Assembly (NCBI GenBank): GCA_963837105.1
Contig: CAWIMG010000020.1
Location: 1-64,000, forward strand
Length of the DNA stretch: 64,000 nt
DNA from: UBA9676 sp963837105
Lineage (GTDB): Bacteria; Actinomycetota; Actinomycetes; Streptosporangiales; Streptosporangiaceae
Direction: 5' to 3'
The notes below the pieces were generated by a model. It was not told the origin of the DNA and made no database searches. It saw nothing but the letters and a program-made list of their open reading frames with translations. The translations under genes and the position numbers were made by a program. Within the stretch, counting starts at the first letter, position 1; every line of letters starts with the position of its first letter. Positions 37,393 to 45,502 of the stretch are shown in pieces.

Positions 37393-39024
37393 TCATGTGC
37401 CCACCCGCCGCGGCTGGCCGGGCACCGGTGCCGGCCCGGCCGTCGCCAGCACCCGCCTGGCCAGCGCGGCACAGGCCGCGCTGTCGGCGGCCGCGATCCA
37501 CTCCGCCACCTGCGGCAGCCGGGCCGCTCCCATGCTGAACCGGCGTATCCCCAGGCCGATCAGCAGCGGCAGGACCGCCGGGTCGGCCGCCGCGTCGCCG
37601 CAGACCGACAGCCCCACCCCGGCCGCCTGGGCGGCCCTGGCGACGGCGGCGATGAGGGCCAGTACCCGTGGGTCGGCGGCCAGCGCCGGGCTCGTCGCCG
37701 GGTCGGCCCGGTCCAGCCTGAGCACCTCGCTCGTCAGGTCATTGGTGCCCACCGAGAAGAAGTCACTGGCGCCGGTGAACGCGCCGGCCCCGGCCGCGGT
37801 GGCGGCGATCTCCACCATCATCCCCAGCTCCGGCAGCGCGGTACCGGTCCCGGCGGCGGCTTCGGCCAGCGCGGCCCGGACCGCGGCCAGCTCGGGCACG
37901 GTGCGGACCATCGGCACCATGACGCTCAGCTGGGTGTCCCGCCCGCTGCGCAGCACCGCCCGGAGCTGATCGGCCAGTGCCCGTGGGTGGCCGAGCAGCG
38001 CGGCCAGGCCCGGCTCCTGGCCGGCCAGGAACGGGGGAATCTTGTCGCCGGTGAAGTCGAGCAGCCGGACCACGGCCGGCCGGCCAGCCAGCAGCCCCAG
38101 CACCGGATCCAGCGCCGCCCGGTGCTCGGCCTCCGATGGCCAGCCGGCCGCGCTGGTGAACGGGATCTCGGTCCGCAGCAGCCCTACCCCGGCCGCACCC
38201 GCGGCCAGGCCGAGCCGGGTTTCGGTGGCTGATGCCACGTTGCACAGCAGCGTGATCTCCTGGCCGTCGGCGGTCCGCGGCGGGCCAGCCGCCCTGGCCA
38301 GGCCGTTCGCCCGGGTGGCCCGGGTGGCCCGGGCGGCGGCCAGCTGGCGGGGGGACGGATCGACGGTCAGCTGCCCGGCCCCGGCGTCCAGCACGGCCAG
38401 GTGGCCAGCGGGCGCGGCCAGCACCTGCGGCTCCACCCCGGCCAGCATCGGCAGGCCGAGGCCGCGCGCGATGATCGCGACATGGGAGTTGGCACCACCG
38501 GCGACCGACACCGCGCCGGCCAGCCCGGCCTCGGCGAACCGGATCAGATCGACCGGATCCACCTCCCGCCGGACCAGGATGAACGGGCCGGCCGCGGGCG
38601 GGGGCGCCGAACCGCCGGCCAGCCGGGCCAGCACCGCGTTGGCGATCTGGCGCACGTCGTCTGCCCGGGCGGCCAGGTCCGGGCTGGCCAGCCCGGACAG
38701 CGCCGCCACCTGGGCGGCAGCCGACCGCTCCACCGCGGCCGCGGCGCTGGTGCCGTTCCTGGCCGCCGCGACCGCCGGGTCCACCAGCGCGGGATCGGCC
38801 GCGATCAGCGCGCCGATGGCCACAATGTCCGCCTCGTCGCCGCGCCCGGCCGCCCGCAGCCGCTCGGCCAGTGCGGTGCGCTCCCCCGCCACGGCGGCGT
38901 AGGCGGCCGCCACCTCCTCCGGGGTGGCCAGCGTCTCGCGTGGCCGGATGTCTGCTGGGTAAAGCTGCCCGGCCGCCACCCCCTCGGACACCGGCAAGCC
39001 CTGGTACCGGCTGGCCTGGGTCAT
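37393..39024 (-). CDS. ptsI: PEP-protein phosphotransferase (Enzyme I) dedicated to the Dha PTS
   Basis: The 543-aa Enzyme I takes phosphate from PEP onto His181 (GGANSHVAIIARGLG) and gives it to HPr. The PEP-binding domain has LLRTEIPF, LLDFTGDKIPPFL and the catalytic Cys in GLSVCGDAAAD. The ATG overlaps the dhaL stop (ATGA), so it is coupled to dhaL. It is convergent with iclR, eight bases away. No sugar EIIBC lies nearby, so its role is probably this pathway. Confidence 0.93.
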   Translation of the reverse strand: MTQASRYQGLPVSEGVAAGQLYPADIRPRETLATPEEVAAAYAAVAGERTALAERLRAAGRGDEADIVAIGALIAADPALVDPAVAAARNGTSAAAAVERSAAAQVAALSGLASPDLAARADDVRQIANAVLARLAGGSAPPPAAGPFILVRREVDPVDLIRFAEAGLAGAVSVAGGANSHVAIIARGLGLPMLAGVEPQVLAAPAGHLAVLDAGAGQLTVDPSPRQLAAARATRATRANGLARAAGPPRTADGQEITLLCNVASATETRLGLAAGAAGVGLLRTEIPFTSAAGWPSEAEHRAALDPVLGLLAGRPAVVRLLDFTGDKIPPFLAGQEPGLAALLGHPRALADQLRAVLRSGRDTQLSVMVPMVRTVPELAAVRAALAEAAAGTGTALPELGMMVEIAATAAGAGAFTGASDFFSVGTNDLTSEVLRLDRADPATSPALAADPRVLALIAAVARAAQAAGVGLSVCGDAAADPAVLPLLIGLGIRRFSMGAARLPQVAEWIAAADSAACAALARRVLATAGPAPVPGQPRRVGT

Positions 39025-39651
39025 GGGCTCATCATCGCGGCATCGCGGAGGGCGGCCAGGATCAGCGCGGTGGAGGCCGCGCCCGGATCCTCGTGGCCGA
39101 CGCTGCGCGGCCCGAGGTAGCTCGCCCGTCCCTTCAGGGCCTGCATGGAGATGGTAGCCATCGCGCCCGCCTGGGCGGCCGCCACGAGCGCGGCGAGGGC
39201 GTCGGCAGCCGGCGCCCCCTCCGCGATCGCCTTGCTGAAGGCTCTGGTGGCCGGCGCCAGCGCGTCCACCATCGTCTTGTCGCCTTCCCGGGCCGCACCC
39301 AGCTGCTGCACGCCGGCCAGGGCCGCCTCCAGCGCGGCTGCCAGCGCCGCCAGATCCACGTCCGGGGCATCCCCGAGCGCCTTGCCCGCACGCCGGAAGG
39401 CCATCCCGTACAGCGGGCCGGAGGCGCCGCCGACCTTGGAGATCAAGGTCGACCCGGTCAACGTCAGCACCGCGCCCGGCGTGGCCGGGGCGGCCGTGTC
39501 CAGCGCGCTGAGCACGGCCGTGAACCCGGGCCAGGTTGATGCCATGATCGGCATCCCCGATCGCCGCGTCCAGCTGGGTGAGATGATCCCGCTGCTCCTC
39601 GATGACCGCGGCGGCTGCCGTGATCCATGCCCGGAAGACGTCAGCATGCAT
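39021..39651 (-). CDS. dhaL: dihydroxyacetone kinase subunit DhaL (frameshifted)
   Basis: DhaL holds the ADP/ATP cofactor that is rephosphorylated by DhaM. The N-terminus MHADVFRAWITAAAAVIEE ... DADHGINLAR (with Mg-binding Asp residues) reads from ATG 39651, which has GGAGA upstream. The rest, from FTAVLSALDTAAPATPG onward (TLISKVGGASGPLYG, GDKTMVDAL), is in another frame. The shift lies in the CCCGGG at 39526-39531; two missing G bases would restore the family's RGF motif. It is likely an assembly indel. Confidence 0.9.
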
Positions 39652-39683
39652 GGGTTTCTCCTGTGGTCTGGGAACCAGTGGGG

Positions 39684-40675
39684 CTAGCGTCCCCAGCGCA
39701 GGGCCGGTGTGTCCACTGGCGCGTCCCACAGCCGCGTGAGCTCGTACGTCAGCTGGCAGACCGTGACCGAGAAACCCTGCATCTCCAGGCTGGTGATGTA
39801 GTTGCCGACCAGGCTCCGGGCGACCCGGGCGCCGCGCCCGGCCAGGTACCGCTGCACCTCGCTGAACACCACGTACAGCTCCAGCAGCGGGGTGCCGCCC
39901 ATGCCATTCACCATGACCAGCAGGTCGCCGGACAGCGGCAGGTCGGCGGCGATGGCATCGAGCGCCGCCGCGGCCAGGTCGTGCGCCGGTGCCAGCGGCA
40001 CCCGGCTGCGGCCGGGCTCACCGTGGATGCCGATGCCCATCTCGATCTCGTTGTCGGCCAGCTCGAAGGTGGGCTTGCCAGCGGCCGGGACCGTGCAGGA
40101 GGTCAGGGCCACACCGAGCGACCGGGACCGGTCGTTGACCTCACGCGCCACCGCGGCCACCTTGTCCAGGCCCGCACCCTCCTCGGCCAGCGCACCGGCG
40201 ATCTTCTCCACGAAGACGGTGCCGCCGACGCCCCGGCGGCCCGCGGTGTAGAGAGAATCCTGCACGGCCACATCGTCGTTGGTGACCACCGCCACCACCT
40301 CGATGTCATCGTCCCCGGCCAGTTCGGCGGCCAGCTGGAAGTTGAGCACGTCACCGGTGTAGTTCTTGACGATGTGCAGCACTCCGGCGCCGCCGTTGAC
40401 GGCGCGGGTGGCAGCGAGCATCTGATCGGGCACCGGAGAGGTGAACACCTCGCCAGGGCAGGCGGCGTCCAGCATGCCGTAGCCCACGAACCCGCCGTGC
40501 AGCGGCTCGTGGCCGGACCCGCCGCCGGAGACCAGGCCGACCTTGCCCGCCTGCGGGCCGCCGCCCGGGTGATCACCTTGTTCTCGATGTCCACCGCGAG
40601 CGACGGGTGCGCCGCGGCCACGCCCGCCAGCGCGTCGGTCACGACCGAGTCGGGCGAGTTGATGAGCTTCTTCAT
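39684..40675 (-). CDS. dhaK: dihydroxyacetone kinase subunit DhaK (frameshifted)
   Basis: DhaK binds dihydroxyacetone covalently through a histidine (here in GIGIHGEPG). The N-terminus MKKLINSPDSVVTDALAG ... ENKVITR and the remainder (QAGKVGLVSGGGSGHEPLHGGF, IVKNYTGDVLNFQLA) are in different frames, joined near 40566, where one G missing from a GGGG run would give ITRGGGPQAGKVG. Repaired length is 331 aa, normal. The ATG at 40675 overlaps the stop of the channel gene (ATGA). Confidence 0.92.
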
Positions 40676-41469
40676 GACGTGCCTTCCGGGATTGGCTCAG
40701 GGCTGGGAACGGGGTCGCTGGGCGCCAGGCTGGTGTAGGCGGCATCGGCCCGGACCCGGCCGATGCCGACCCAGGCCAGGGCGCCCAGCACGCCGCCGAC
40801 AAGTTCGCCGATGAGGTAGGCGGGCAGTTGCGACCACAGCACGCTGCCGCCGAATGCCTTCAGCATCAGCACAGCACCCAGGTAGCGGGCGGGGTTGATG
40901 GCCGCGCCGGTGGCCGGGCCCAGGATGATGATGATCGCGAAGACGATGGCGCCAATGGCCATCGGCGCCCAGCCCGGCACCGCCCGGTGGTCGATGACCC
41001 CGAAGATGACGAAGACCAGGATGAAGGTGCCGATACCCTCGATCAGCAGGCCCCGGCCGAAGCCCATCGTGGCCGGATTGTAGGCGGTCACTCCCCCGCC
41101 GGCCGCCACCGTGGCCGCCCGGCCGAGAGTGAGGTAGATGGCCGCGGCACCGGCGATCGCGCCGGTCACCTGGGCGGCCCAGTAGCCCGGCACCTCCCGC
41201 CAGGGGAACTTGCCGGACACCGCCAGCGACAGGGTCACCGCCGGATTGATGTGGCCGCCCGAGACATGCCCGATCGCGTACACCGCCCCCACGATAACGA
41301 GCATGAACGCGAACGAGATGACCCCAAGCTGGGCCATGGAGAAGGGGACCTTGGTGCCGGCCGCGATCACGCCGGTCGCCGCCGCGGAGCCGGCGCCGAT
41401 GTAGACCAGGAAGGCGGTGCCGAGAAACTCGGCGCCAAGCTTTTGCGGGGTGCTGGGTGGTGCTGCCAT
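40672..41469 (-). CDS. glpF: MIP family channel (glycerol facilitator-like)
   Basis: The 265-aa aquaglyceroporin has two NPA boxes (residues 75-77 in GGHINPAV and 192-194 in AAINPARYLG) and six hydrophobic helices. It lets glycerol or dihydroxyacetone diffuse in to feed DhaKLM. It heads the glpF-dhaK-dhaL-ptsI transcription unit, and its promoter region carries the palindrome at 41558. The second NPA is followed by RY rather than RD, so glycerol selectivity is inferred from context. Confidence 0.88.
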   Translation of the reverse strand: MAAPPSTPQKLGAEFLGTAFLVYIGAGSAAATGVIAAGTKVPFSMAQLGVISFAFMLVIVGAVYAIGHVSGGHINPAVTLSLAVSGKFPWREVPGYWAAQVTGAIAGAAAIYLTLGRAATVAAGGGVTAYNPATMGFGRGLLIEGIGTFILVFVIFGVIDHRAVPGWAPMAIGAIVFAIIIILGPATGAAINPARYLGAVLMLKAFGGSVLWSQLPAYLIGELVGGVLGALAWVGIGRVRADAAYTSLAPSDPVPSPEPIPEGTS

Positions 41470-41557
41470 GCGGATCGCCCGCGGCGGGCCGGCCGGCGGC
41501 CGGGGGTGCCGGGGCTCCTCACCTCCTCTGGCGGTACTGGCGGCTACTTCGAAACGT

Positions 41558-41574
41558 GTTCGACATTGTCGAAC
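41558..41574. promoter_or_regulatory. IclR-type operator upstream of glpF
   Basis: GTTCGACATTGTCGAAC is a perfect 8-1-8 palindrome, flanked by a further GAAAC (41551) and GTTTC (41578) pair. It lies 89 bp before the channel gene start and shares its left half with the iclR/dhaM gap. Confidence 0.75.
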
Positions 41575-41708
41575 GATGTTTCAGGAGACATAAACGGCGG
41601 ACGGCGTTGCCGTCAAGAGGTGAGATTGCGCACAGTGGCCGGACATGGCCGTGCCGGGCCTGCGCGGGGGCACGGTGGGCGTGGAGGCGGCCACGATCAG
41701 GAGGGGAG

Positions 41709-41827
41709 AACCTGGCGGGCGGCGGCCAGGATCAGGAGGAGAGGCCCGCCGGGCGGCCGGGAAGAACCTGGCGGGCGACGGCCGGCATCAGGGTGGGATA
41801 ACCCGCCGGGCGGAGGCCAGCATCAGC
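41709..41827. repeat. imperfect ~35-bp GC-rich repeats
   Basis: Segments of the form AACCTGGCGGGCGRCGGCCR followed by GCATCAGG or GATCAGG start at 41709, 41765 and 41800, with a partial copy near 41740. They are noncoding and of unknown role. Confidence 0.5.
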
Positions 41828-41891
41828 CGGGGACGGCCAGCCGGCCGCGACCGCCCTCCCAGGCGAAGCCCGGCGCAGGACTTTTGTCACT

Positions 41892-41919
41892 GATCACAGC
41901 TGTGATCCCGGGCTACAGT
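41892..41919 (+). promoter_or_regulatory. devR promoter with overlapping palindrome
   Basis: The perfect 16-bp palindrome GATCACAGCTGTGATC (41892-41907) overlaps a possible -35 (TGATCA, 41891), 17 bp from a -10 TACAGT at 41914-41919. A repressor or activator bound here would act directly on devR transcription. It does not resemble the DevR box, so another regulator is implied (inference). Confidence 0.5.
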
Positions 41920-41967
41920 AGAGCACATCAGAGGGGGAATCACCCTGCCACGTGGAGGGACGCAGCC

Positions 41968-42660
41968 GTGGACGAGGCAGCGCAGCCGGGCCGCACGATC
42001 GGCGTATTCCTGCTGGACGACCACGAGATCGTCCGCAAGGGAGTACGCGACCTGCTGGAAGCCGAGCCCGATATCAAGGTAGTGGGCGAGGCCGGCACGG
42101 CCGAGTCCGCGCTGGCGCGCATTCCGGCGCTGCATCCCGATGTGGCCGTGCTCGATGTCCGGCTGCCCGATGGTGACGGGGTCACCGTCTGCCGCGAAAT
42201 CCGGTCCCGGATGCCCGAGGTCGCCTGCCTGATGCTGACTTCGTTCGGCGACGACGACGCTCTGTTCGACGCGATCATGGCCGGGGCGGCGGGGTACGTG
42301 CTCAAGCAGATCCGGGGCACCGACCTGGTCGGCGCGGTCCGGACCGTCGCGTCCGGCCAGTCACTGCTCGACCCACAGGCAGCCAGCCGGGTGATGGCCC
42401 GGATGCGCGACCGTGCCCAGCGGTCCGACCCACTGGCCGGGCTGACCGAGCACGAGCGCCGGATCCTGGAACTGATCGGAGAGGGGCTGACCAACCGGCA
42501 GATCGGGGAGCGGATGTTCCTGGCCGAGAAGACGGTCAAGAACTACGTGTCCGGGATTTTCGCCAAGCTGGGGATGGAGCGCCGCACCCAGGCCGCGGCC
42601 TATGCCGCCAGAGTCTTTGACAACCCGCCGGACGGCAGCCGCGGCAGCCCAGGCAGATAG
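41968..42660 (+). CDS. devR: DevR/DosR-type response regulator (LuxR/NarL family)
   Basis: The 230-aa protein has an N-terminal receiver (acidic pair D17/D18, phospho-Asp63 in AVLDVRLPDGDG, T/S in MLTSF, K in VLKQI) and a C-terminal LuxR-type HTH (~158-213: GLTNRQIGERMFLAEKTVKNYVS ... KLGMERRTQAA). This HTH is almost word-for-word that of mycobacterial DosR, the hypoxia/NO/CO dormancy activator. The GTG at 41968 has GGAGGG upstream. DevR-box-like palindromes downstream (44-63 kb) are its expected targets. It is convergent with devS, 11 bp apart. Confidence 0.93.
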   Translation: MDEAAQPGRTIGVFLLDDHEIVRKGVRDLLEAEPDIKVVGEAGTAESALARIPALHPDVAVLDVRLPDGDGVTVCREIRSRMPEVACLMLTSFGDDDALFDAIMAGAAGYVLKQIRGTDLVGAVRTVASGQSLLDPQAASRVMARMRDRAQRSDPLAGLTEHERRILELIGEGLTNRQIGERMFLAEKTVKNYVSGIFAKLGMERRTQAAAYAARVFDNPPDGSRGSPGR

Positions 42661-42671
42661 CCGGCCGGTAG

Positions 42672-44420
42672 TCAGCTGGCCCGGGCAGGCCCGGCTGGAT
42701 TGTCATCAGCCGCGCCTGCGCCGGACGGCAGCGGTACCTCCCATACCAGTTCGGTGCCCCCGCCCGCCGGGGTGCCCGTGCGCAGGCTGCCACCCAGCCC
42801 ACTGGCCCTGTCCGCCAGGTTGGCCAGCCCGCTGCGGCGGGTGGACCTGCCCAGGCCGGCACCGTTGTCCCTGACCGCGACCACCAGGTCCGCGCCCGCC
42901 TCCACCACCACGTCGGCGCGGGTTGCCTGGGCGTGCTTGACGGTGTTCGCCAGCGCTTCCCGCAGCGTCGCCAGCAACTGATCAGCGATGACGGACGGAA
43001 CCTCGGTGTCCAGCGGTCCGGCCATCCGCAGGCCTGGCGTGAAGCCCAGCGGGCCGGCCATCTCGTCGATCAGCGCCAGAATCCGGGCCCGCAGGCCGGC
43101 TGGCTCGGCGTCGCCGCGCGACTGCAGGGTGAAGATCGCCGAGCGGATGTCCCTGATGGTCTCGTCCAGCGCGTCGACCGCCTGGTGGACGCGCTGTTCT
43201 CCTTCCGGGTCACGGATGAGCGCGGTGGCGCCCTGCAGCGACATGCCGGTCGCGAAGAGCCGCTGGATGACCAGGTCATGCAGGTCACGCGCGATCCGGT
43301 CCCGGTCTTCGAGCAGGACCAGGCGCTGCACGTCACGGCGGTGCTCGGCCAGTTCCAGCCCGATCCCGGCCTGGGCGGCGAAGGTGATGACCATGTCCAC
43401 GGCCGGCGGGGAGAGCGGCAGCGCTCCCCGGTGGCGGCCCGCCGTCAGCACCCCGCGCACGTCGCCGGGCCGGCCGAGCGGGGCGAGCACCGCCGGGCCG
43501 AGCAGCATGTGCTCACGGGCGGCCGGTGCTACCCGGTCATCGGAGCTGAAGTCCTCCACGGCCAGCGGCTTGCCGCTGGTCATCACGACCCCCGAGGCCG
43601 AACCCACCATGGGCAGCACCAGCCCGAGTGCGGCCTGCGCGCCGTCGCCGCAGGCGTGCTCGATAACCAGCCGGTCGCCGCCGGCCGGCAAGGCGAGCAC
43701 GACCAGGTCGGCACCGGACATCGCCAGCGCCTGCCTGGTCACCATCTCCAGCACCGCACCCGGTGAGTCGCCGGACAGCAGCCGCCGGGTCACCTCGGCG
43801 TTGGCCTGCAGCCATTGCTGCTGCCTGCGTGCTTCGGCATAGAGCCGGGCGTTTTCGATGGCCACGCCGGCCGCCGCCGCCAGCGCCAGCACCAGTGCCT
43901 CGTCTTCCTCGTCGAAGTCGCCGCCGCCCTGTTTCTCGGTCAGGTAGAGGTTGCCGAACACCTCGTCCCGGATCCGCACCGGCACGCCGAGGAAGGTCCC
44001 CATCGCCGGATGGCCGTCCGGGAAGCCGCTGGACCTGGCATCCGCGGCGAGGTCATGCAGCCGCAGCGGCTGTGGGTTCCGGACCAGTTCGCCGAGCAGC
44101 CCACGGCCTACCGGCCAGTGGTGGATGGCGGCGATCTCCTGCTCGGTCAGCCCGACCGGCACGAACTCAGCCAGCCGCCCGCCTTCACCGATGACCCCGA
44201 GCGCGCCGTACCGGGCATTGACCAGCTTGACCGCTGCCTCGACGATCTGCCGGAGCACCATTTCCAGCTCCAGCTGGCCGCCGACGGCGACCACTGCCTC
44301 CAGCAGCGCCTGTGTCCGGTCCCGGGTGTCGAGCACCGCCTGCAGCCGGGACTGGAGCTCGGCCAGCAGGTCGTCGAGCCGGAGGTGGGGCAGCAGCGGA
44401 CCGGGGCCTCGGTTCTCCAT
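42672..44420 (-). CDS. devS: DevS/DosT-type haem sensor histidine kinase
   Basis: The 582-aa kinase has two GAF domains (~47-195 and ~218-358), a HisKA_3 dimer/phospho-acceptor region with H381 (DRDRIARDLHDLVIQRLF) and an HATPase (NTVKHA, DNGAGLG). In GAF-A, H137 (GFPDGHPAMGTFLGVPVRIR) aligns with the haem-ligating His149 of M. tuberculosis DosS, and Y159, 22 residues on, aligns with its distal Tyr171, so gas sensing is probably kept. It lies head-to-head with the 44654 gene and tail-to-tail with devR rather than in a devR-devS operon. Confidence 0.93.
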   Translation of the reverse strand: MENRGPGPLLPHLRLDDLLAELQSRLQAVLDTRDRTQALLEAVVAVGGQLELEMVLRQIVEAAVKLVNARYGALGVIGEGGRLAEFVPVGLTEQEIAAIHHWPVGRGLLGELVRNPQPLRLHDLAADARSSGFPDGHPAMGTFLGVPVRIRDEVFGNLYLTEKQGGGDFDEEDEALVLALAAAAGVAIENARLYAEARRQQQWLQANAEVTRRLLSGDSPGAVLEMVTRQALAMSGADLVVLALPAGGDRLVIEHACGDGAQAALGLVLPMVGSASGVVMTSGKPLAVEDFSSDDRVAPAAREHMLLGPAVLAPLGRPGDVRGVLTAGRHRGALPLSPPAVDMVITFAAQAGIGLELAEHRRDVQRLVLLEDRDRIARDLHDLVIQRLFATGMSLQGATALIRDPEGEQRVHQAVDALDETIRDIRSAIFTLQSRGDAEPAGLRARILALIDEMAGPLGFTPGLRMAGPLDTEVPSVIADQLLATLREALANTVKHAQATRADVVVEAGADLVVAVRDNGAGLGRSTRRSGLANLADRASGLGGSLRTGTPAGGGTELVWEVPLPSGAGAADDNPAGPARAS

Positions 44421-44522
44421 CCACTACCCCTGGGAGCCTGACACGTGATGATCGTAACGAGCGGCAGGCCTGGCTGGCCACCCGGGCCTGCCAGGCCGCA
44501 GGGCTAGCGTCCCGCACGTTAG

Positions 44523-44536
44523 AGGACCGAGGTCCC
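44523..44536. promoter_or_regulatory. DevR-box-like palindrome
   Basis: AGGACCGAGGTCCC differs from GGGACCNNGGTCCC at one base. It lies between devS (start 103 bp to the left) and the membrane protein at 44654 (118 bp to the right), and so could serve either. A weaker second site, AGGCCATGTGGCCC, is at 44545-44558. Confidence 0.6.
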
Positions 44537-44587
44537 CGGGCCAGAGGCCATGTGGCCCTGCCAGCACGGCCGGGCCCGGCAGAGCAT

Positions 44588-44601
44588 GTGAATGAATTCA
44601 C
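44588..44601. promoter_or_regulatory. inverted repeat GTGAAT-GA-ATTCAC
   Basis: A perfect 6-2-6 inverted repeat lies 52 bp before the 44654 start, just downstream of the DevR-like boxes. A related repeat occurs in the antiporter promoter at 60430. Confidence 0.45.
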
Positions 44602-44653
44602 AAGGTGCGGCCGGACCGGGTTGGCCCGGAAGCGATGCAAGGAGGCATCACAA

Positions 44654-45244
44654 ATGCGCAGAAGGACATTCGATGCGCTCGTGTCCGCCGCGGGCCTGGT
44701 GCTCGCCGCGGTGCTGCTCATCGGGGGCGGACTGCTGCTCTGGGGACACTCGTTCGTGACCAACGAGGTGCACAGCCAGCTTGCCGCCCAGAAGATTGTT
44801 TTCCCGGCCACGGGCAGCCCCGAGCTGAAGGCGCTGCCGGCCAGTGACGCTGCCGCGATGAGCCTCTACGCGGGCCAGCTGATGACCACTGGGGCGCAGG
44901 CCGAGACCTACGCCGACCACTTCATCGCGGTCCACCTGGTGAAGATCGGCGGTGGCAAGACCTACTCCCAGCTGTCCGCCGCCTCGCTGGCAGCGCCAAC
45001 CAACGCCGCGCTCGCGGCCCAGGTGCAGAGCGTGTTCCGCGGTGAGACCCTGCGGGGCATGCTGCTGAACGCCTACGGGTTCTGGAAGATGGGCCAGATC
45101 ATGCTCATCGCCGCCATCGTGGCCTTCACCGGCGCGGCCTTGCTGCTGCTCCTGTCCATCATCGGCTTCGTGCACATGGGCCGGGCAGCGCCCGAGTCCG
45201 AAGTCTTCCCGAAGCTGGCCACCCGGGTCGAGGTGAACGCCTGA
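44654..45244 (+). CDS. two-TM membrane protein of unknown function beside cytochrome b
   Basis: I do not recognise a named family for this 196-aa protein. It has an N-terminal helix (residues ~10-30), an extracytoplasmic domain of ~115 residues (FVTNEVHSQLAAQKIVFP, DHFIAVHLVKIGGGKTYSQLS) and a second helix (~150-172), then a short cytoplasmic tail. Several histidines and the position next to an orphan cytochrome b suggest a role in or near electron transfer, but no haem or copper motif is visible. AAGGAGG precedes the ATG, and a strong terminator follows. Confidence 0.75.
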   Translation: MRRRTFDALVSAAGLVLAAVLLIGGGLLLWGHSFVTNEVHSQLAAQKIVFPATGSPELKALPASDAAAMSLYAGQLMTTGAQAETYADHFIAVHLVKIGGGKTYSQLSAASLAAPTNAALAAQVQSVFRGETLRGMLLNAYGFWKMGQIMLIAAIVAFTGAALLLLLSIIGFVHMGRAAPESEVFPKLATRVEVNA

Positions 45245-45258
45245 CCCACGGCCGCACC

Positions 45259-45301
45259 AGGTGCGCCCCCCGCCTCCACGTCCCCGGCGGGGGGCGCACC
45301 T
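45259..45301 (+). terminator. strong hairpin after the 44654 gene
   Basis: Two perfect 16-base arms (45259-45274 and 45286-45301) with an 11-base loop start 15 bp past the stop codon. Confidence 0.85.
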
Positions 45302-45389
45302 ATTGCTGCGCGGGCGCGCGCTCCCCAGCCGGGCTGGGTTCCGCAGGTGCACCGGCTGGGTAAACCGGATCCCATAGCAGTCCCAGCCC

Positions 45390-45403
45390 GGGACCAAGGT
45401 CCC
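45390..45403. promoter_or_regulatory. perfect DevR-box-like palindrome upstream of cytochrome b
   Basis: GGGACCAAGGTCCC is a full match to GGGACC-NN-GGTCCC and has the same 14-bp geometry as the mycobacterial DosR core (GGGACT-WW-AGTCCC). It lies 100 bp before the cytochrome b start. Confidence 0.7.
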
Positions 45404-45502
45404 TGCGGGACGTGACTGACCTCCCTATCTGTGCCCCCGCGGCCGGGGACAGGGTGGGGCGCAAGACTTTTCAGGATCCCGATGCACCTTCAGGAGCAAC
45501 AG

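Larger units (their letters stand above)
41470..41967. other. 498-bp divergent intergenic region glpF / devR
   Basis: No gene is seen here. The region holds the 41558 operator, imperfect ~35-bp GC-rich repeats at 41709-41830, and the devR promoter with a 16-bp palindrome at 41892. The middle part (about 41590-41700) shows nothing I can interpret. Confidence 0.8.

Noticed and set aside
41892..41907. CRP/FNR site at the devR promoter
   Set aside because: The TGTGA/TCACA elements are in the inverted order (TCACA-GC-TGTGA) and spacing does not fit the CRP consensus TGTGA-N6-TCACA.
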